From Anaerostipes faecalis (GTDB lineage Bacteria > Bacillota > Clostridia > Lachnospirales > Lachnospiraceae): a stretch of DNA of 64,000 nucleotides. Within the stretch, counting starts at the first letter, position 1, and each line of letters opens with the position of its first letter. A program made the translations under genes and the position numbers. Shown one piece after another: positions 1-12,016 of this stretch. The stretch covers positions 124,001-188,000 of the forward strand of contig NZ_JABRXE010000001.1 of NCBI RefSeq assembly GCF_018982945.1, in the 5' to 3' direction. The notes under the pieces were generated by a model that did not search any database, had not been told where the DNA came from, and saw only the letters and a list, made by a program, of their open reading frames with translations.

Positions 1-1
1 T

Positions 2-841
2 TATGACATGGGATCTATTCGGACAATGGGGGAATCTATTGCAAATGAAACAGGTATTTCCGTGAAATTTCTGGAAATGCCGATTACTCTCCTTGGCGTT
101 GTTGGTAGCAATAAGGCGGCAGAAAAATACAGTCTGGATGAAATATTTGAGTATCTTCAGGAGAATTTTAAAAACTTTCAATATTTTAGAAAATCTGGTA
201 CAAAAGACATTTTGATCATATTATCAGACAAGCAGCAGGAGGCTGACGATGCGAAGGAATATATAACAGGCCATTTCAATCCTGAGAAAACAGATATTCA
301 TACGATAGTAACAGATGATATGAATTTTCTTTATAACGAGATTAACCGTATATCCGAAATGGGAAATATCATAGGGATTGTTGGAAGTTATGATCCAAAT
401 CTTGTTCAGTATCCTTTTGCAGAAATAAAAAACGTATATCATCAGAATGTTACTGCACTTGAGACATTATTTAGTAATCAGCAAGAGAAGGAAGATGGTG
501 TTGAAGAGGCTTTTGATTATTTGAAAGAGCAGTTTCAGCAGATGGATATGGATAAAATGAGAAAATATTTATTGGAATTTATCGAGAGATTAGAATATAC
601 GATGAATATTTTTTTAGATGAGGACAAGAAAATAGGGCTGATCGTTCATATTGTATGTGTCATTGACAAGATTCAGAATCATCAGATGCCATCAGTGAAT
701 TTTATTGCTTCAGATATTATTAAGAAGCATGGAGAACTGGTTAGTGAAGTAAAAAAATTATTAGAACCTTTGGAACAAGAGTTTCAAATATATATTAATG
801 AAATTGAAATTGCTACGATTGTTTCCATTATACAGAAATAG
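2..841 (+). CDS. LevR-type PTS-regulated transcriptional activator, C-terminal part (5' truncated by window edge)
   Basis: The frame is open to the left edge, so the first visible Met at base 8 is probably internal. The opening residues (YDMGS, then MGESIANETGI) resemble the end of the mannose-EIIA-like domain of LevR-family regulators. A middle alpha/beta part follows. The last ~110 residues look like a PTS regulation domain (PRD), with a helical core and a conserved-type His in GLIVHIVCVIDKI. LevR proteins normally carry an N-terminal HTH and an AAA+ sigma-54 activation domain, which would lie outside the window. The stop is 18 bases before the PTS EIIA gene, so regulator and transporter are probably linked, and PRD phosphorylation by the PTS likely sets activity. 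Family assignment is good; sigma-54 dependence is inference because the AAA+ part is not visible. Confidence 0.72.
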   Translation, partial: YDMGSIRTMGESIANETGISVKFLEMPITLLGVVGSNKAAEKYSLDEIFEYLQENFKNFQYFRKSGTKDILIILSDKQQEADDAKEYITGHFNPEKTDIHTIVTDDMNFLYNEINRISEMGNIIGIVGSYDPNLVQYPFAEIKNVYHQNVTALETLFSNQQEKEDGVEEAFDYLKEQFQQMDMDKMRKYLLEFIERLEYTMNIFLDEDKKIGLIVHIVCVIDKIQNHQMPSVNFIASDIIKKHGELVSEVKKLLEPLEQEFQIYINEIEIATIVSIIQK

Positions 842-859
842 AAAAGAAAGAGGTAACTT

Positions 860-1168
860 ATGAATAAAGAAGAATTAACAATGATAAGTTTTGAAATCGT
901 ATCATATTCAGGAGATGCACGCTCTAAACTTTTACTGGCATTGGAAAAAGCAAAAAATAAACAATTTGAAGAGTGTGATAAATTGATCGAACAGGCAAAT
1001 CAATGTCTGAATGATGCCCATGATGCACAGATGGACGTTATGAAAGAAGAGGCAAATGGGGGAACTGTAAATATGGGATTTATTATGACACATGCACAGG
1101 ATCATTTAATGACATCACTTTTGCTGAAGGACATCATAGGAACATTGATTGACGTTTATAGAGATTAA
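860..1168 (+). CDS. lacF: PTS lactose/cellobiose-family EIIA component
   Basis: A 102-residue cytoplasmic phosphocarrier, the normal size for the lactose-class EIIA. The motif THAQDHLM places the phospho-accepting His at residue 78 and the metal-binding Asp at 81, the same numbers as in Lactococcus EIIA-Lac. It takes phosphate from HPr and passes it to the EIIB Cys of the next gene. An AGAGG ribosome site precedes the ATG. The gap to the EIICB gene is 18 bases, indicating one operon with the permease and glycosidase. Lactose versus cellobiose specificity cannot be read from EIIA alone; lacG downstream favours a beta-galactoside. Confidence 0.93.
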   Translation: MNKEELTMISFEIVSYSGDARSKLLLALEKAKNKQFEECDKLIEQANQCLNDAHDAQMDVMKEEANGGTVNMGFIMTHAQDHLMTSLLLKDIIGTLIDVYRD

Positions 1169-1186
1169 GATAAGAGGGGATAAGTT

Positions 1187-4239
<3,053 letters not shown>

Positions 4240-4242
4240 ATC

Positions 4243-4896
4243 ATGAAAGGTTGTAAAGGGGTCATCTTTGATTTTAATGGAACACTTTTTTTTGATAATG
4301 ATAAACATATCAAAGCATGGAATGCTGTTTCTATGAAATTGAGGAACAAAGAGATTACAGAGGAAGAACTTCATGAAAAATTTAATGGAACTCCAAATGA
4401 TCAGATTATTCGTTATATGACTGATGGAAAAGCGTCAGAAGATGAAATAAAAAAATATTCTTTATTAAAAGAAGAATATTACAGAAAATTTTGTCAGGAA
4501 GATCAGGATTCTTTTCATCTTGTGGCAGGGGTAAAAGATTATTTTGCAAAATTAAAGCAAAAAAGAGTACCATTTACCATTGCAAGTGCATCAATAAAAG
4601 AAAACATAGATTTTTTCAGAAAGTCTTTTGGCCTTGATTACTGGATTGTACCTTCTTCCATTGTTTATGATGATGGGACTTATGAAAATAAGGTCGAAAT
4701 GTTTCAGGATGCTGCAAAAATAATAGGTATCCCTATGGAAGATATACTGGTTTATGAAGACTCTTTTTCCGGAATCCGCAATGCCTATGAGGCTGGATGC
4801 AGAAATATTATCGTGATATGTGAAAAAGAAAAGGAAGAAGAGTATAGAAATCTTCCAGGTGTGATAAAGACCATGCAGACATTCCAGGATTTATAA
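4243..4896 (+). CDS. HAD-superfamily phosphatase (beta-PGM-like subfamily)
   Basis: A 217-residue HAD hydrolase with a helical cap. Motif I reads IFDFNGTL: the nucleophile Asp is present, but the second, acid/base position is Asn instead of Asp. Motif II-type Ser is in TIASAS, the motif III Lys probably lies in YENKVEMF, and motif IV is VYEDSFSGIRNA. The gene begins 3 bases after lacG and ends the operon at a hairpin. Position after lacG and before the Leloir genes suggests a sugar-phosphate substrate such as galactose-6-P, glucose-6-P or beta-glucose-1-P. That is inference. The Asn substitution would hamper a mutase more than one expects for a real beta-phosphoglucomutase. Confidence 0.82.
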   Translation: MKGCKGVIFDFNGTLFFDNDKHIKAWNAVSMKLRNKEITEEELHEKFNGTPNDQIIRYMTDGKASEDEIKKYSLLKEEYYRKFCQEDQDSFHLVAGVKDYFAKLKQKRVPFTIASASIKENIDFFRKSFGLDYWIVPSSIVYDDGTYENKVEMFQDAAKIIGIPMEDILVYEDSFSGIRNAYEAGCRNIIVICEKEKEEEYRNLPGVIKTMQTFQDL

Positions 4897-4910
4897 TTCT
4901 GTGATGAAAA

Positions 4911-4946
4911 ACGGATGGTGCAAAACACTTGTACCATCCGTGATTT
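4911..4946. terminator. Bidirectional terminator between the lac-type operon and galR
   Basis: Perfect 9-bp arms ACGGATGGT (4911-4919) and ACCATCCGT (4933-4941) with further pairing possible in the loop. An A-run upstream gives a U-run on the minus strand, and a shorter T-rich stretch follows on the plus strand. It sits between two convergent genes. Confidence 0.75.
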
Positions 4947-4951
4947 CCTGA

Positions 4952-5983
<1,032 letters not shown>

Positions 5984-6035
5984 TTATTTCCTTTTTATTA
6001 TATCAAAAATTATATAAAAGCAAAAGTAAATATAA

Positions 6036-6179
6036 TTTAGTAAAACTAACTAAAATTTAAGTGAATATTTTGGTAAATAATTTAGTAAAATTAAATTGAA
6101 TTATTTTACTAAAAATGTTACTATAATTTTGTCGACAGGGAAAACTGAAAGAAATATACACTTCTGGAAGATTACTAAA
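6036..6179. promoter_or_regulatory. Cluster of TTTAGTAA / TTACTAAA boxes, probable GalR operators
   Basis: Four copies of the same octamer occur: TTTAGTAA at 6036-6043 and 6081-6088, and its reverse complement TTACTAAA at 6106-6113 and 6172-6179. The middle pair forms a 10-bp perfect inverted repeat (6081-6090 and 6104-6113, 13-base spacer) next to the -10 box. The first copy also pairs with ACTAAA at 6049-6054. The last copy lies just before the galK ribosome site. Dyad sites in a galR-galK intergenic region are the expected layout for a LacI-family repressor. Binding by this protein is inference. Confidence 0.6.
6096..6127 (+). promoter_or_regulatory. Probable galK promoter
   Basis: A perfect TATAAT lies at 6122-6127. 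The best -35 match is TTGAAT at 6096-6101, but the 20-base spacing is long, so the -35 element is uncertain. The inverted TTTAGTAAAA repeat overlaps the -35 region, which fits repression. The leader to galK would be about 80 bases. Confidence 0.5.
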
Positions 6180-6213
6180 TTAGGAGGGAAAGAAGAAAGG
6201 AGAAAACAGATTA

Positions 6214-7497
6214 ATGCCTAGTAACACAAAGAAATTAATGAAAGAATTTGAAGAGGGGAAATATCAGAAGCTTTTAAAAGACATTTATGTGGCCGAGAAT
6301 GTACTGGAATATCAGAAAGAACGTTATATAAAAGCGTTGGAAAATTTTGAGACATTATACGGAGAAAAAGAAATAGAGATTTACAGTGCACCTGGACGAA
6401 GTGAAGTTGGAGGAAATCATACAGACCATCAGTATGGAAAAGTTCTTGCAACATCTATTAATCTGGATGCCATTGCAATCGTAGCCAAAACAGAAGATGA
6501 AACAGTTACCATTAAATCTGAAGGTTATGAGAAATTTGAAGTACATTTAAGTTCTTTAGAGCCAAAAGAAGGAGAAGAAGGAACTTCCGAAAGCCTGACC
6601 AGAGGTGTTGCTTCCAAATTGAAAGAAGAAGGATATGAAATTGGCGGATTTGAGGCTTATATTACAAGTGATGTTTTAAATGGAGCCGGAATGTCATCTT
6701 CTGCTGCTTTTGAAGTACTCCTTGGAAATATTTTTTCCGGTCTCTACAACGACATGAAAATTGATGAAGTACTGATCGCACAGGTCGGACAGTATGCAGA
6801 AAATGTCTTTTTTGGAAAACCTTGTGGATTGATGGATCAGATGGCATCTGCTGTTGGAGGTCTGATCAATATTGATTTTGAGGATCCAAAAAATCCAATC
6901 GTAAAACAGGTAGATGTGGATTTCGAAGCATATGGACACAGCTTATGCATTGTTGATACAAAAGGTTCTCATGCGGATCTGACAGATGATTATGCTGCCA
7001 TTCCGGAGGAAATGAAAAAAGTAGCAAATTTCTTTGATGAAGATGTACTTAGAAAAGTTGATAAAAATGAATTTTACTTAAATTTACCTAAAATAAGAGA
7101 AATTCTTGGGGATCGTGCGGTTTTACGTGCAATGCATTTATTTGAAGAAAATAAACGTGTAGATGAACAGGTGAAGGCATTGGAAGATGGAGATTTTGAA
7201 ACATTTAAAAAGCTCATTAAGGCATCCGGTGATTCTTCATTTAAATATCTGCAGAATGTATATTCAAATCATGAGTTGCAAAATCAGAGCATGTCTATCG
7301 GGCTGGCAATTAGTGATGTAGCTTTAGGAGATAAAGGAGTCAGCCGTGTCCATGGAGGAGGATTTGCAGGAACCATTCAGGCATTTGTACCAAATGATAT
7401 TGTAGGAATGTATAAAGAAACTATAGAAAATGTATTTGGAGAAGGGGCATGCCATATTTTAAAAGTACGTAAATATGGCGGAATTAAGGTTTTATAA
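6214..7497 (+). CDS. galK: Galactokinase
   Basis: A 427-residue GHMP kinase that phosphorylates galactose to galactose-1-phosphate with ATP, the entry step of the Leloir pathway. The galactokinase signature is SAPGRSEVGGNHTDHQYG (about residues 68-85), the ATP-binding GHMP motif is GAGMSSSAAFEVL, and the C-terminal GHMP motif is GGGFAGTIQAF. The length is slightly above the usual ~390 because of an N-terminal extension of about 35 residues. The ATG is supported by AAAGGAG at 6196-6202. First gene of galK-galM-galT-galE; its stop abuts the galM ATG. Probably controlled by the divergent GalR. Confidence 0.95.
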   Translation: MPSNTKKLMKEFEEGKYQKLLKDIYVAENVLEYQKERYIKALENFETLYGEKEIEIYSAPGRSEVGGNHTDHQYGKVLATSINLDAIAIVAKTEDETVTIKSEGYEKFEVHLSSLEPKEGEEGTSESLTRGVASKLKEEGYEIGGFEAYITSDVLNGAGMSSSAAFEVLLGNIFSGLYNDMKIDEVLIAQVGQYAENVFFGKPCGLMDQMASAVGGLINIDFEDPKNPIVKQVDVDFEAYGHSLCIVDTKGSHADLTDDYAAIPEEMKKVANFFDEDVLRKVDKNEFYLNLPKIREILGDRAVLRAMHLFEENKRVDEQVKALEDGDFETFKKLIKASGDSSFKYLQNVYSNHELQNQSMSIGLAISDVALGDKGVSRVHGGGFAGTIQAFVPNDIVGMYKETIENVFGEGACHILKVRKYGGIKVL

Positions 7498-8514
7498 ATG
7501 ACGGAAGTTAAAATTACGGAAAAAAGAGATAATGGAATTACTTTTTTTGAAATAAAAAATGAAGATTTGCGGGTAAAAGTTACAAATCTTGGATGTCATA
7601 TTCTTTCAATCTTCACAAAAGACCGGGAAGGAACGGAGGACGATGTAGTATTAAGTTTTGAAGATATTGAAGATTGCCATCATGACGGCAGTTATATGGG
7701 TGCAGTGGTAGGACGTGTTGCCAATCGTATTGCCGGAGCAAAATTTCAGTTAAATGGAACCACGTATTCATTGGCTGCAAATGATGGATCCAATCATCTT
7801 CATGGGGGAAAAGAAGGGTTTAATCAAAAATTATTCCAATATGAAATACTGGATGACGGTGTAAGATTTATTTATCTATCACCGGATATGGAAGAAGGAT
7901 ATCCGGGAAGCTTGCGTTTAGAAGTAAGTTATCGGTTAGAAGGCAATACAATAAAGATAGAGTATGAAGCTGTTTCCGATCAGGATACATTGGTCAATAT
8001 AACCAATCATTCCTATTTTAATTTGACTGGTGGAAAGGATAAAATATATCACCATCAATTGAAGATGGCGGCAGATCAGATTGCTTGTGTTGATGAAAAT
8101 TGTCTTACAAATGGAAAATTTCTCAATGTTGAGGATACACCGTTTGATTTTAGAGAATTTCATGAAATAGGCGAGAGAATCAACGACGGACATGATCAGT
8201 TAAAATTGGCAGGTGGCTATGATCATTCGTTTTTGGTAAATAAATCCTCTGATCAGGCAGTGCTTTATGATCCGGTTTCCGGAAGGAAACTCATCGTATC
8301 CACAAGTCTTCCTGCAATTCAGATGTACACAGGAAATTTTCTTGCCGGTGGATGCAATGGAAAGAATGGAAAACCTTATGAAAATAGAGATGGAGTTGCT
8401 TTGGAAACTCAGTTTTTGCCTGATTCCATTCATATTGAAAAGGATCCCAAAGTTATTTTAAGAAGGGGACAGGAATATCATTCTGTTACCTCCTACAGAT
8501 TTGAGGTGGAATAG
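7498..8514 (+). CDS. galM: Aldose 1-epimerase (galactose mutarotase)
   Basis: A 338-residue enzyme interconverting beta- and alpha-D-galactose so that GalK receives its alpha substrate. Typical motifs are DGSNHLHGGKEGFN, the catalytic-type His in NITNHSYFNLTG, GGYDHSFLV, and the catalytic-type Glu in GVALETQFLPDS. The ATG follows the galK stop with no gap, so translation is probably coupled (AAGG lies inside the galK end). Mutarotase placed directly after galK is common in Firmicute galactose operons. No signal peptide is present, so it is cytoplasmic. Confidence 0.93.
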   Translation: MTEVKITEKRDNGITFFEIKNEDLRVKVTNLGCHILSIFTKDREGTEDDVVLSFEDIEDCHHDGSYMGAVVGRVANRIAGAKFQLNGTTYSLAANDGSNHLHGGKEGFNQKLFQYEILDDGVRFIYLSPDMEEGYPGSLRLEVSYRLEGNTIKIEYEAVSDQDTLVNITNHSYFNLTGGKDKIYHHQLKMAADQIACVDENCLTNGKFLNVEDTPFDFREFHEIGERINDGHDQLKLAGGYDHSFLVNKSSDQAVLYDPVSGRKLIVSTSLPAIQMYTGNFLAGGCNGKNGKPYENRDGVALETQFLPDSIHIEKDPKVILRRGQEYHSVTSYRFEVE

Positions 8515-8516
8515 TC

Positions 8517-10013
8517 ATGAAATTACAAAAAGAAATAGCAAAACTGGTGGAATATGGACTACAGAAAGAACTGATTCAACCGGAAGATAAAACATATACC
8601 ATAAATCAGTATTTAGAAATTTTCAAATTGGATGAATATGAAGAACCGGATATATCCGGAGAAGAGATCATATTAGAAGATATTTTAAATGCGCTTGTGG
8701 ATGAGGCATATGATAGATATATTATCAAAAGTAATGATATTGTTACCAGAGATTTGTTTGATACAAAATTAATGGGTGTCATGGTTGCCAGACCAAGTGA
8801 GGTTATTGGTAAGTTTAAAAAACTTTACAAACAAGGTCCGGAAATTGCAACTGAATTTTATTATAATTTTAGTCAGGATACCGATTATATCCGCAGATAT
8901 CGTGTGAAAAAGGATATGAAATGGAAAGTAGATAGTCCTTATGGAGTCATTGATATTACCATTAATCTTTCCAAACCGGAAAAGGATCCTAAGGCGATCG
9001 CGGCTGCTAAAAATGCAAAGCAGAGTTCTTACCCAAAATGTCAGTTATGTATGGAAAATGAAGGATATGCAGGACGAATGAATCATCCGGCAAGACAGAA
9101 TCATCGTATCATTCCAGTCACGATCAATCAAAGCAAATGGGGATTTCAATATTCTCCATATGTTTATTATAATGAACATTGTATCGTATTTAACGGAGAA
9201 CATACACCAATGAAGATCGATCGAAATACATTTATCAAGCTTTTTGATTTTGTCAAACAGTTTCCACATTATTTTCTCGGATCTAATGCCGATCTTCCTA
9301 TTGTTGGTGGGTCAATTTTAACACATGATCATTTTCAGGGAGGACATTATGAATTCGCCATGGAACGAGCTCAAATTGAAAAAAACTTTGTAATTCCAGA
9401 ATATGAAGATGTAGAAGCAGGAATTGTCCACTGGCCTTTATCTGTGATTCGGATCCGGCATAAAGATGAAAAACGTTTGATCGATCTGGCAGATCATATT
9501 TTAAAAAGCTGGCGTGGATATACGGATGAAGAAGCTTATATTTTTGCTGAAACAGATGGAGATCCACATAATACGATCACTCCGATCGCAAGAAAAAAAG
9601 GTGATGTATATGAACTGGATCTGACTCTTCGAAATAATATTACCACAAAAGAGTGTCCATTGGGACTTTATCATCCGCATAATGAGTATCATCATATTAA
9701 GAAGGAAAACATTGGACTAATTGAAGTAATGGGGCTTGCGGTACTTCCTTCCCGCCTAAAAGGAGAAATGGAATTACTGGCAGAATGTCTTGTACAAAGA
9801 AAACCTTTTGAAGAGTACGAGGAATTAAAGAAGCACATTGACTGGGTTCATGAGTTTTTGCCAAAATATGATGAGATAAATGAAGATAATGTAATGGATA
9901 TCCTGAAAGAGGAAATCGGACAGGTATTTGTTAAAGTTTTGGAAGACGCAGGAGTATATAAATGTAATAAAGAAGGCAGAAAAGCTTTCGAAAGATTTAT
10001 TGCAGTATTATAG
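8517..10013 (+). CDS. galT: UTP-hexose-1-phosphate / UDP-glucose-hexose-1-phosphate uridylyltransferase, type 2
   Basis: A 498-residue GalT of the Firmicute type-2 family, longer than the ~350-residue E. coli form and without its HPHxQ arrangement. It carries ILTHDHFQGGHYEFAMERA near the middle, the family's equivalent His-rich active region. It exchanges UMP between UDP-glucose and galactose-1-phosphate. A CxxC pair (PKCQLCMEN) could bind metal. Spacing is 2 bases after galM and 14 bases before the galE ATG, within one operon. Confidence 0.93.
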   Translation: MKLQKEIAKLVEYGLQKELIQPEDKTYTINQYLEIFKLDEYEEPDISGEEIILEDILNALVDEAYDRYIIKSNDIVTRDLFDTKLMGVMVARPSEVIGKFKKLYKQGPEIATEFYYNFSQDTDYIRRYRVKKDMKWKVDSPYGVIDITINLSKPEKDPKAIAAAKNAKQSSYPKCQLCMENEGYAGRMNHPARQNHRIIPVTINQSKWGFQYSPYVYYNEHCIVFNGEHTPMKIDRNTFIKLFDFVKQFPHYFLGSNADLPIVGGSILTHDHFQGGHYEFAMERAQIEKNFVIPEYEDVEAGIVHWPLSVIRIRHKDEKRLIDLADHILKSWRGYTDEEAYIFAETDGDPHNTITPIARKKGDVYELDLTLRNNITTKECPLGLYHPHNEYHHIKKENIGLIEVMGLAVLPSRLKGEMELLAECLVQRKPFEEYEELKKHIDWVHEFLPKYDEINEDNVMDILKEEIGQVFVKVLEDAGVYKCNKEGRKAFERFIAVL

Positions 10014-10027
10014 GAAAGGTGAGAAAC

Positions 10028-11020
10028 ATGAAAATTTTAGTATTAGGTGGAGCAGGTTATATTGGATCTCACACAGTATATGAGCTGGTGGATGCCGGTG
10101 ATGAAGTAGTCATTATTGACAATCTGGAAACGGGTCATATTGAAGCTGTTCATCCAGAAGCGAAGTTTTATAAGGGAGATTTAAGAGACAGAGCTTTTGT
10201 TGATAGTGTTTTGGATCAGGAGACAGATATTGATGCAGTGATCCATTTTGCTGCCAATTCTCTGGTCGGTGAGAGTATGGTCAATCCATTAAAATATTAC
10301 GATAATAATTTATGCGGAACAAAGACTATGCTGGAATCTCTTGTGGCCCATGGAATTGATAAGATTGTATTTTCATCAACTGCCGCAACTTATGGAGAAC
10401 CGGAGAAAGTTCCGATTCTTGAAAGTGATAGAACAGAGCCGACCAATACATATGGAGAAACCAAGCTTTCTATGGAAAAAATGTTTAAATGGGTAGGAAA
10501 AGCCCATGGGCTTCGTTATGTTTCTCTCAGATATTTTAATGCATGTGGTGCACATGTCAGTGGAAAAATCGGAGAAGCACATAATCCGGAATCTCATTTA
10601 ATCCCATTGATCCTTCAGGTACCAAATGGAAAAAGAGAAGCGATCAGCATTTTTGGAACAGATTATCCTACCAAGGATGGTACATGTGTCAGAGATTATA
10701 TTCATGTAACTGATCTGGCACAGGCACATATCCTTGCTGTAAAATATCTGATGGAGGGAAATGAAAGCAATATCTTCAATCTTGGAAATGGGGTTGGATT
10801 TACTGTAAAAGAAGTGATTGAAACGGCTAGAAAAGTAACAGGAAAACCAATCAAAGCAGTGGAAGAAGAACGTCGTGCCGGAGATCCTGCAATATTGATC
10901 GCATCCAGTGAAAAGGCTAAAAAAATCCTTGGATGGAAGCCGGAACATGCAGATCTGGAAGAAATTATTGCAACTGCATGGAAGTGGCATAGCACTCATC
11001 CAAACGGATATGGGAAATAG
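10028..11020 (+). CDS. galE: UDP-glucose 4-epimerase
   Basis: A 330-residue extended short-chain dehydrogenase. The NAD-binding GGAGYIGS is at the N-terminus, the catalytic Ser/Thr lies in SSTAATYG, and Tyr-xxx-Lys is in TYGETK. The ATG at 10028 is preferred over the in-frame GTG at 10019 because the GTG lies inside the ribosome site AAAGGTG. It regenerates UDP-glucose from UDP-galactose, closing the Leloir cycle, and also supplies UDP-galactose for glycans. Last gene of the operon, followed by a terminator. Confidence 0.95.
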   Translation: MKILVLGGAGYIGSHTVYELVDAGDEVVIIDNLETGHIEAVHPEAKFYKGDLRDRAFVDSVLDQETDIDAVIHFAANSLVGESMVNPLKYYDNNLCGTKTMLESLVAHGIDKIVFSSTAATYGEPEKVPILESDRTEPTNTYGETKLSMEKMFKWVGKAHGLRYVSLRYFNACGAHVSGKIGEAHNPESHLIPLILQVPNGKREAISIFGTDYPTKDGTCVRDYIHVTDLAQAHILAVKYLMEGNESNIFNLGNGVGFTVKEVIETARKVTGKPIKAVEEERRAGDPAILIASSEKAKKILGWKPEHADLEEIIATAWKWHSTHPNGYGK

Positions 11021-11045
11021 GTTATAAAAGTATACAGAAGCCATC

Positions 11046-11076
11046 AGGAGACTTTGAAATTCAAGGTCTCCTTTTG
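11046..11076 (+). terminator. Rho-independent terminator after galE
   Basis: Arms AGGAGACTTTGAA (11046-11058) and TTCAAGGTCTCCT (11060-11072) pair with one G-U, followed by TTTTG. It ends the gal operon before the dipicolinate genes. Confidence 0.8.
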
Positions 11077-11090
11077 TGTTCTGAGAAGGA

Positions 11091-11118
11091 ACCTTTTGAC
11101 GTATTCATACATATATTA
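11091..11118 (+). promoter_or_regulatory. Sigma-K-like promoter of the dipicolinate operon
   Basis: AC at 11091-11092, 17 bases, then CATATATTA at 11110-11118. This matches the AC-N16/17-CATANNNTA pattern known for Bacillus sigma-K. The Bacillus dipicolinate synthase operon is sigma-K controlled, so the match is functionally sensible. It predicts a ~20-base leader that contains the AGGAG at 11133-11137. Confidence 0.55.
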
Positions 11119-11146
11119 TCAGAAGGATATTCAGGAGTGGTAGCAG

Positions 11147-12016
11147 GTGCAGTATGATTTCGCAGTAATTGGCGGAGATCGCCGTCAGGTATATTTGGCA
11201 AATTATTTAAAAAATCGTCGATATAGGGTTATTGTATATGGAACAGAAGAGAAGGATCTGGACAGGGATTGTAAACTGGCCAGGTCTTTTTTTGAAGCCA
11301 TTACGGAAGCACAGTGTGTGATCGGACCGGTTTTATTTTCCAAAGACGGGGAACGTATCATTTCGAAAAAGAAGCATCTTAATTTAGGATTAAAGGAACT
11401 GGTTGCAAATTTACAGGAAGGCCAGAGTTTATTTGGAGGTTGTATTTCTGCGGAAGTTTTAGAAGCATGCCGACAAAAAAATGTGCAGGTTTATGATTTT
11501 ATGAAAATGGATGATGTGGCAATTTATAATGCTATTGCCACTGCAGAAGGAGCTATCGTAAAGGCTATGGAGCTAAAACCGGTGAATCTTCATCAAAGTC
11601 GTTGCCTGGTTCTTGGTTATGGAAGATGCGGAAAAGTTCTGGCAGGAAAATTGAAAGGTTTAGATGCCAGAGTTACTATTTGTGCCAGAGGGGAAACAGC
11701 CAGGAGTCAGGGAGAGGCTGCCGGATTTGACTGTATGGACTTTTCAGAATTATCCAGGCACATTTTGCGGTTTGATTATATTTTTAATACAATTCCGGCT
11801 GTGGTGTTAAAAGGCAGTGTGTTGAAAAGATTATCCAAAGATGCCTGTATTGTGGATATAGCTTCGTTTCCAGGTGGTGTTGATCAGAAAGCAGCAAAAG
11901 AACTGGGAATCCGTTCCTATCTTTGTCCTAGCCTTCCTGGTATTTATGCACCAAAATCTTCAGGAATCCGTTTGGCTGAAAAAGTGCTGGAGCTGAAAGG
12001 GAGGAATGAAAAATGA
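11147..12016 (+). CDS. dpaA: Dipicolinate synthase subunit A
   Basis: A 289-residue subunit of the enzyme that oxidises dihydrodipicolinate to dipicolinic acid in the mother cell during sporulation. Its N-terminus DFAVIGGDRRQVYLA and the later Rossmann motif LVLGYGRCGKVLA are characteristic of SpoVFA/DpaA. The end (LCPSLPGIYAPKSSGIRLAEKV) is also typical. The start is GTG with AGGAG nine bases upstream. It overlaps dpaB by four bases (ATGA), so translation is coupled. Presence of DpaAB marks a spore former that does not rely on the EtfA route of some Clostridium species. Confidence 0.93.
   Translation: MQYDFAVIGGDRRQVYLANYLKNRRYRVIVYGTEEKDLDRDCKLARSFFEAITEAQCVIGPVLFSKDGERIISKKKHLNLGLKELVANLQEGQSLFGGCISAEVLEACRQKNVQVYDFMKMDDVAIYNAIATAEGAIVKAMELKPVNLHQSRCLVLGYGRCGKVLAGKLKGLDARVTICARGETARSQGEAAGFDCMDFSELSRHILRFDYIFNTIPAVVLKGSVLKRLSKDACIVDIASFPGGVDQKAAKELGIRSYLCPSLPGIYAPKSSGIRLAEKVLELKGRNEK

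Noticed and set aside
10019-10027. GTG start for galE
   Set aside because: It overlaps the ribosome site that serves the ATG at 10028.
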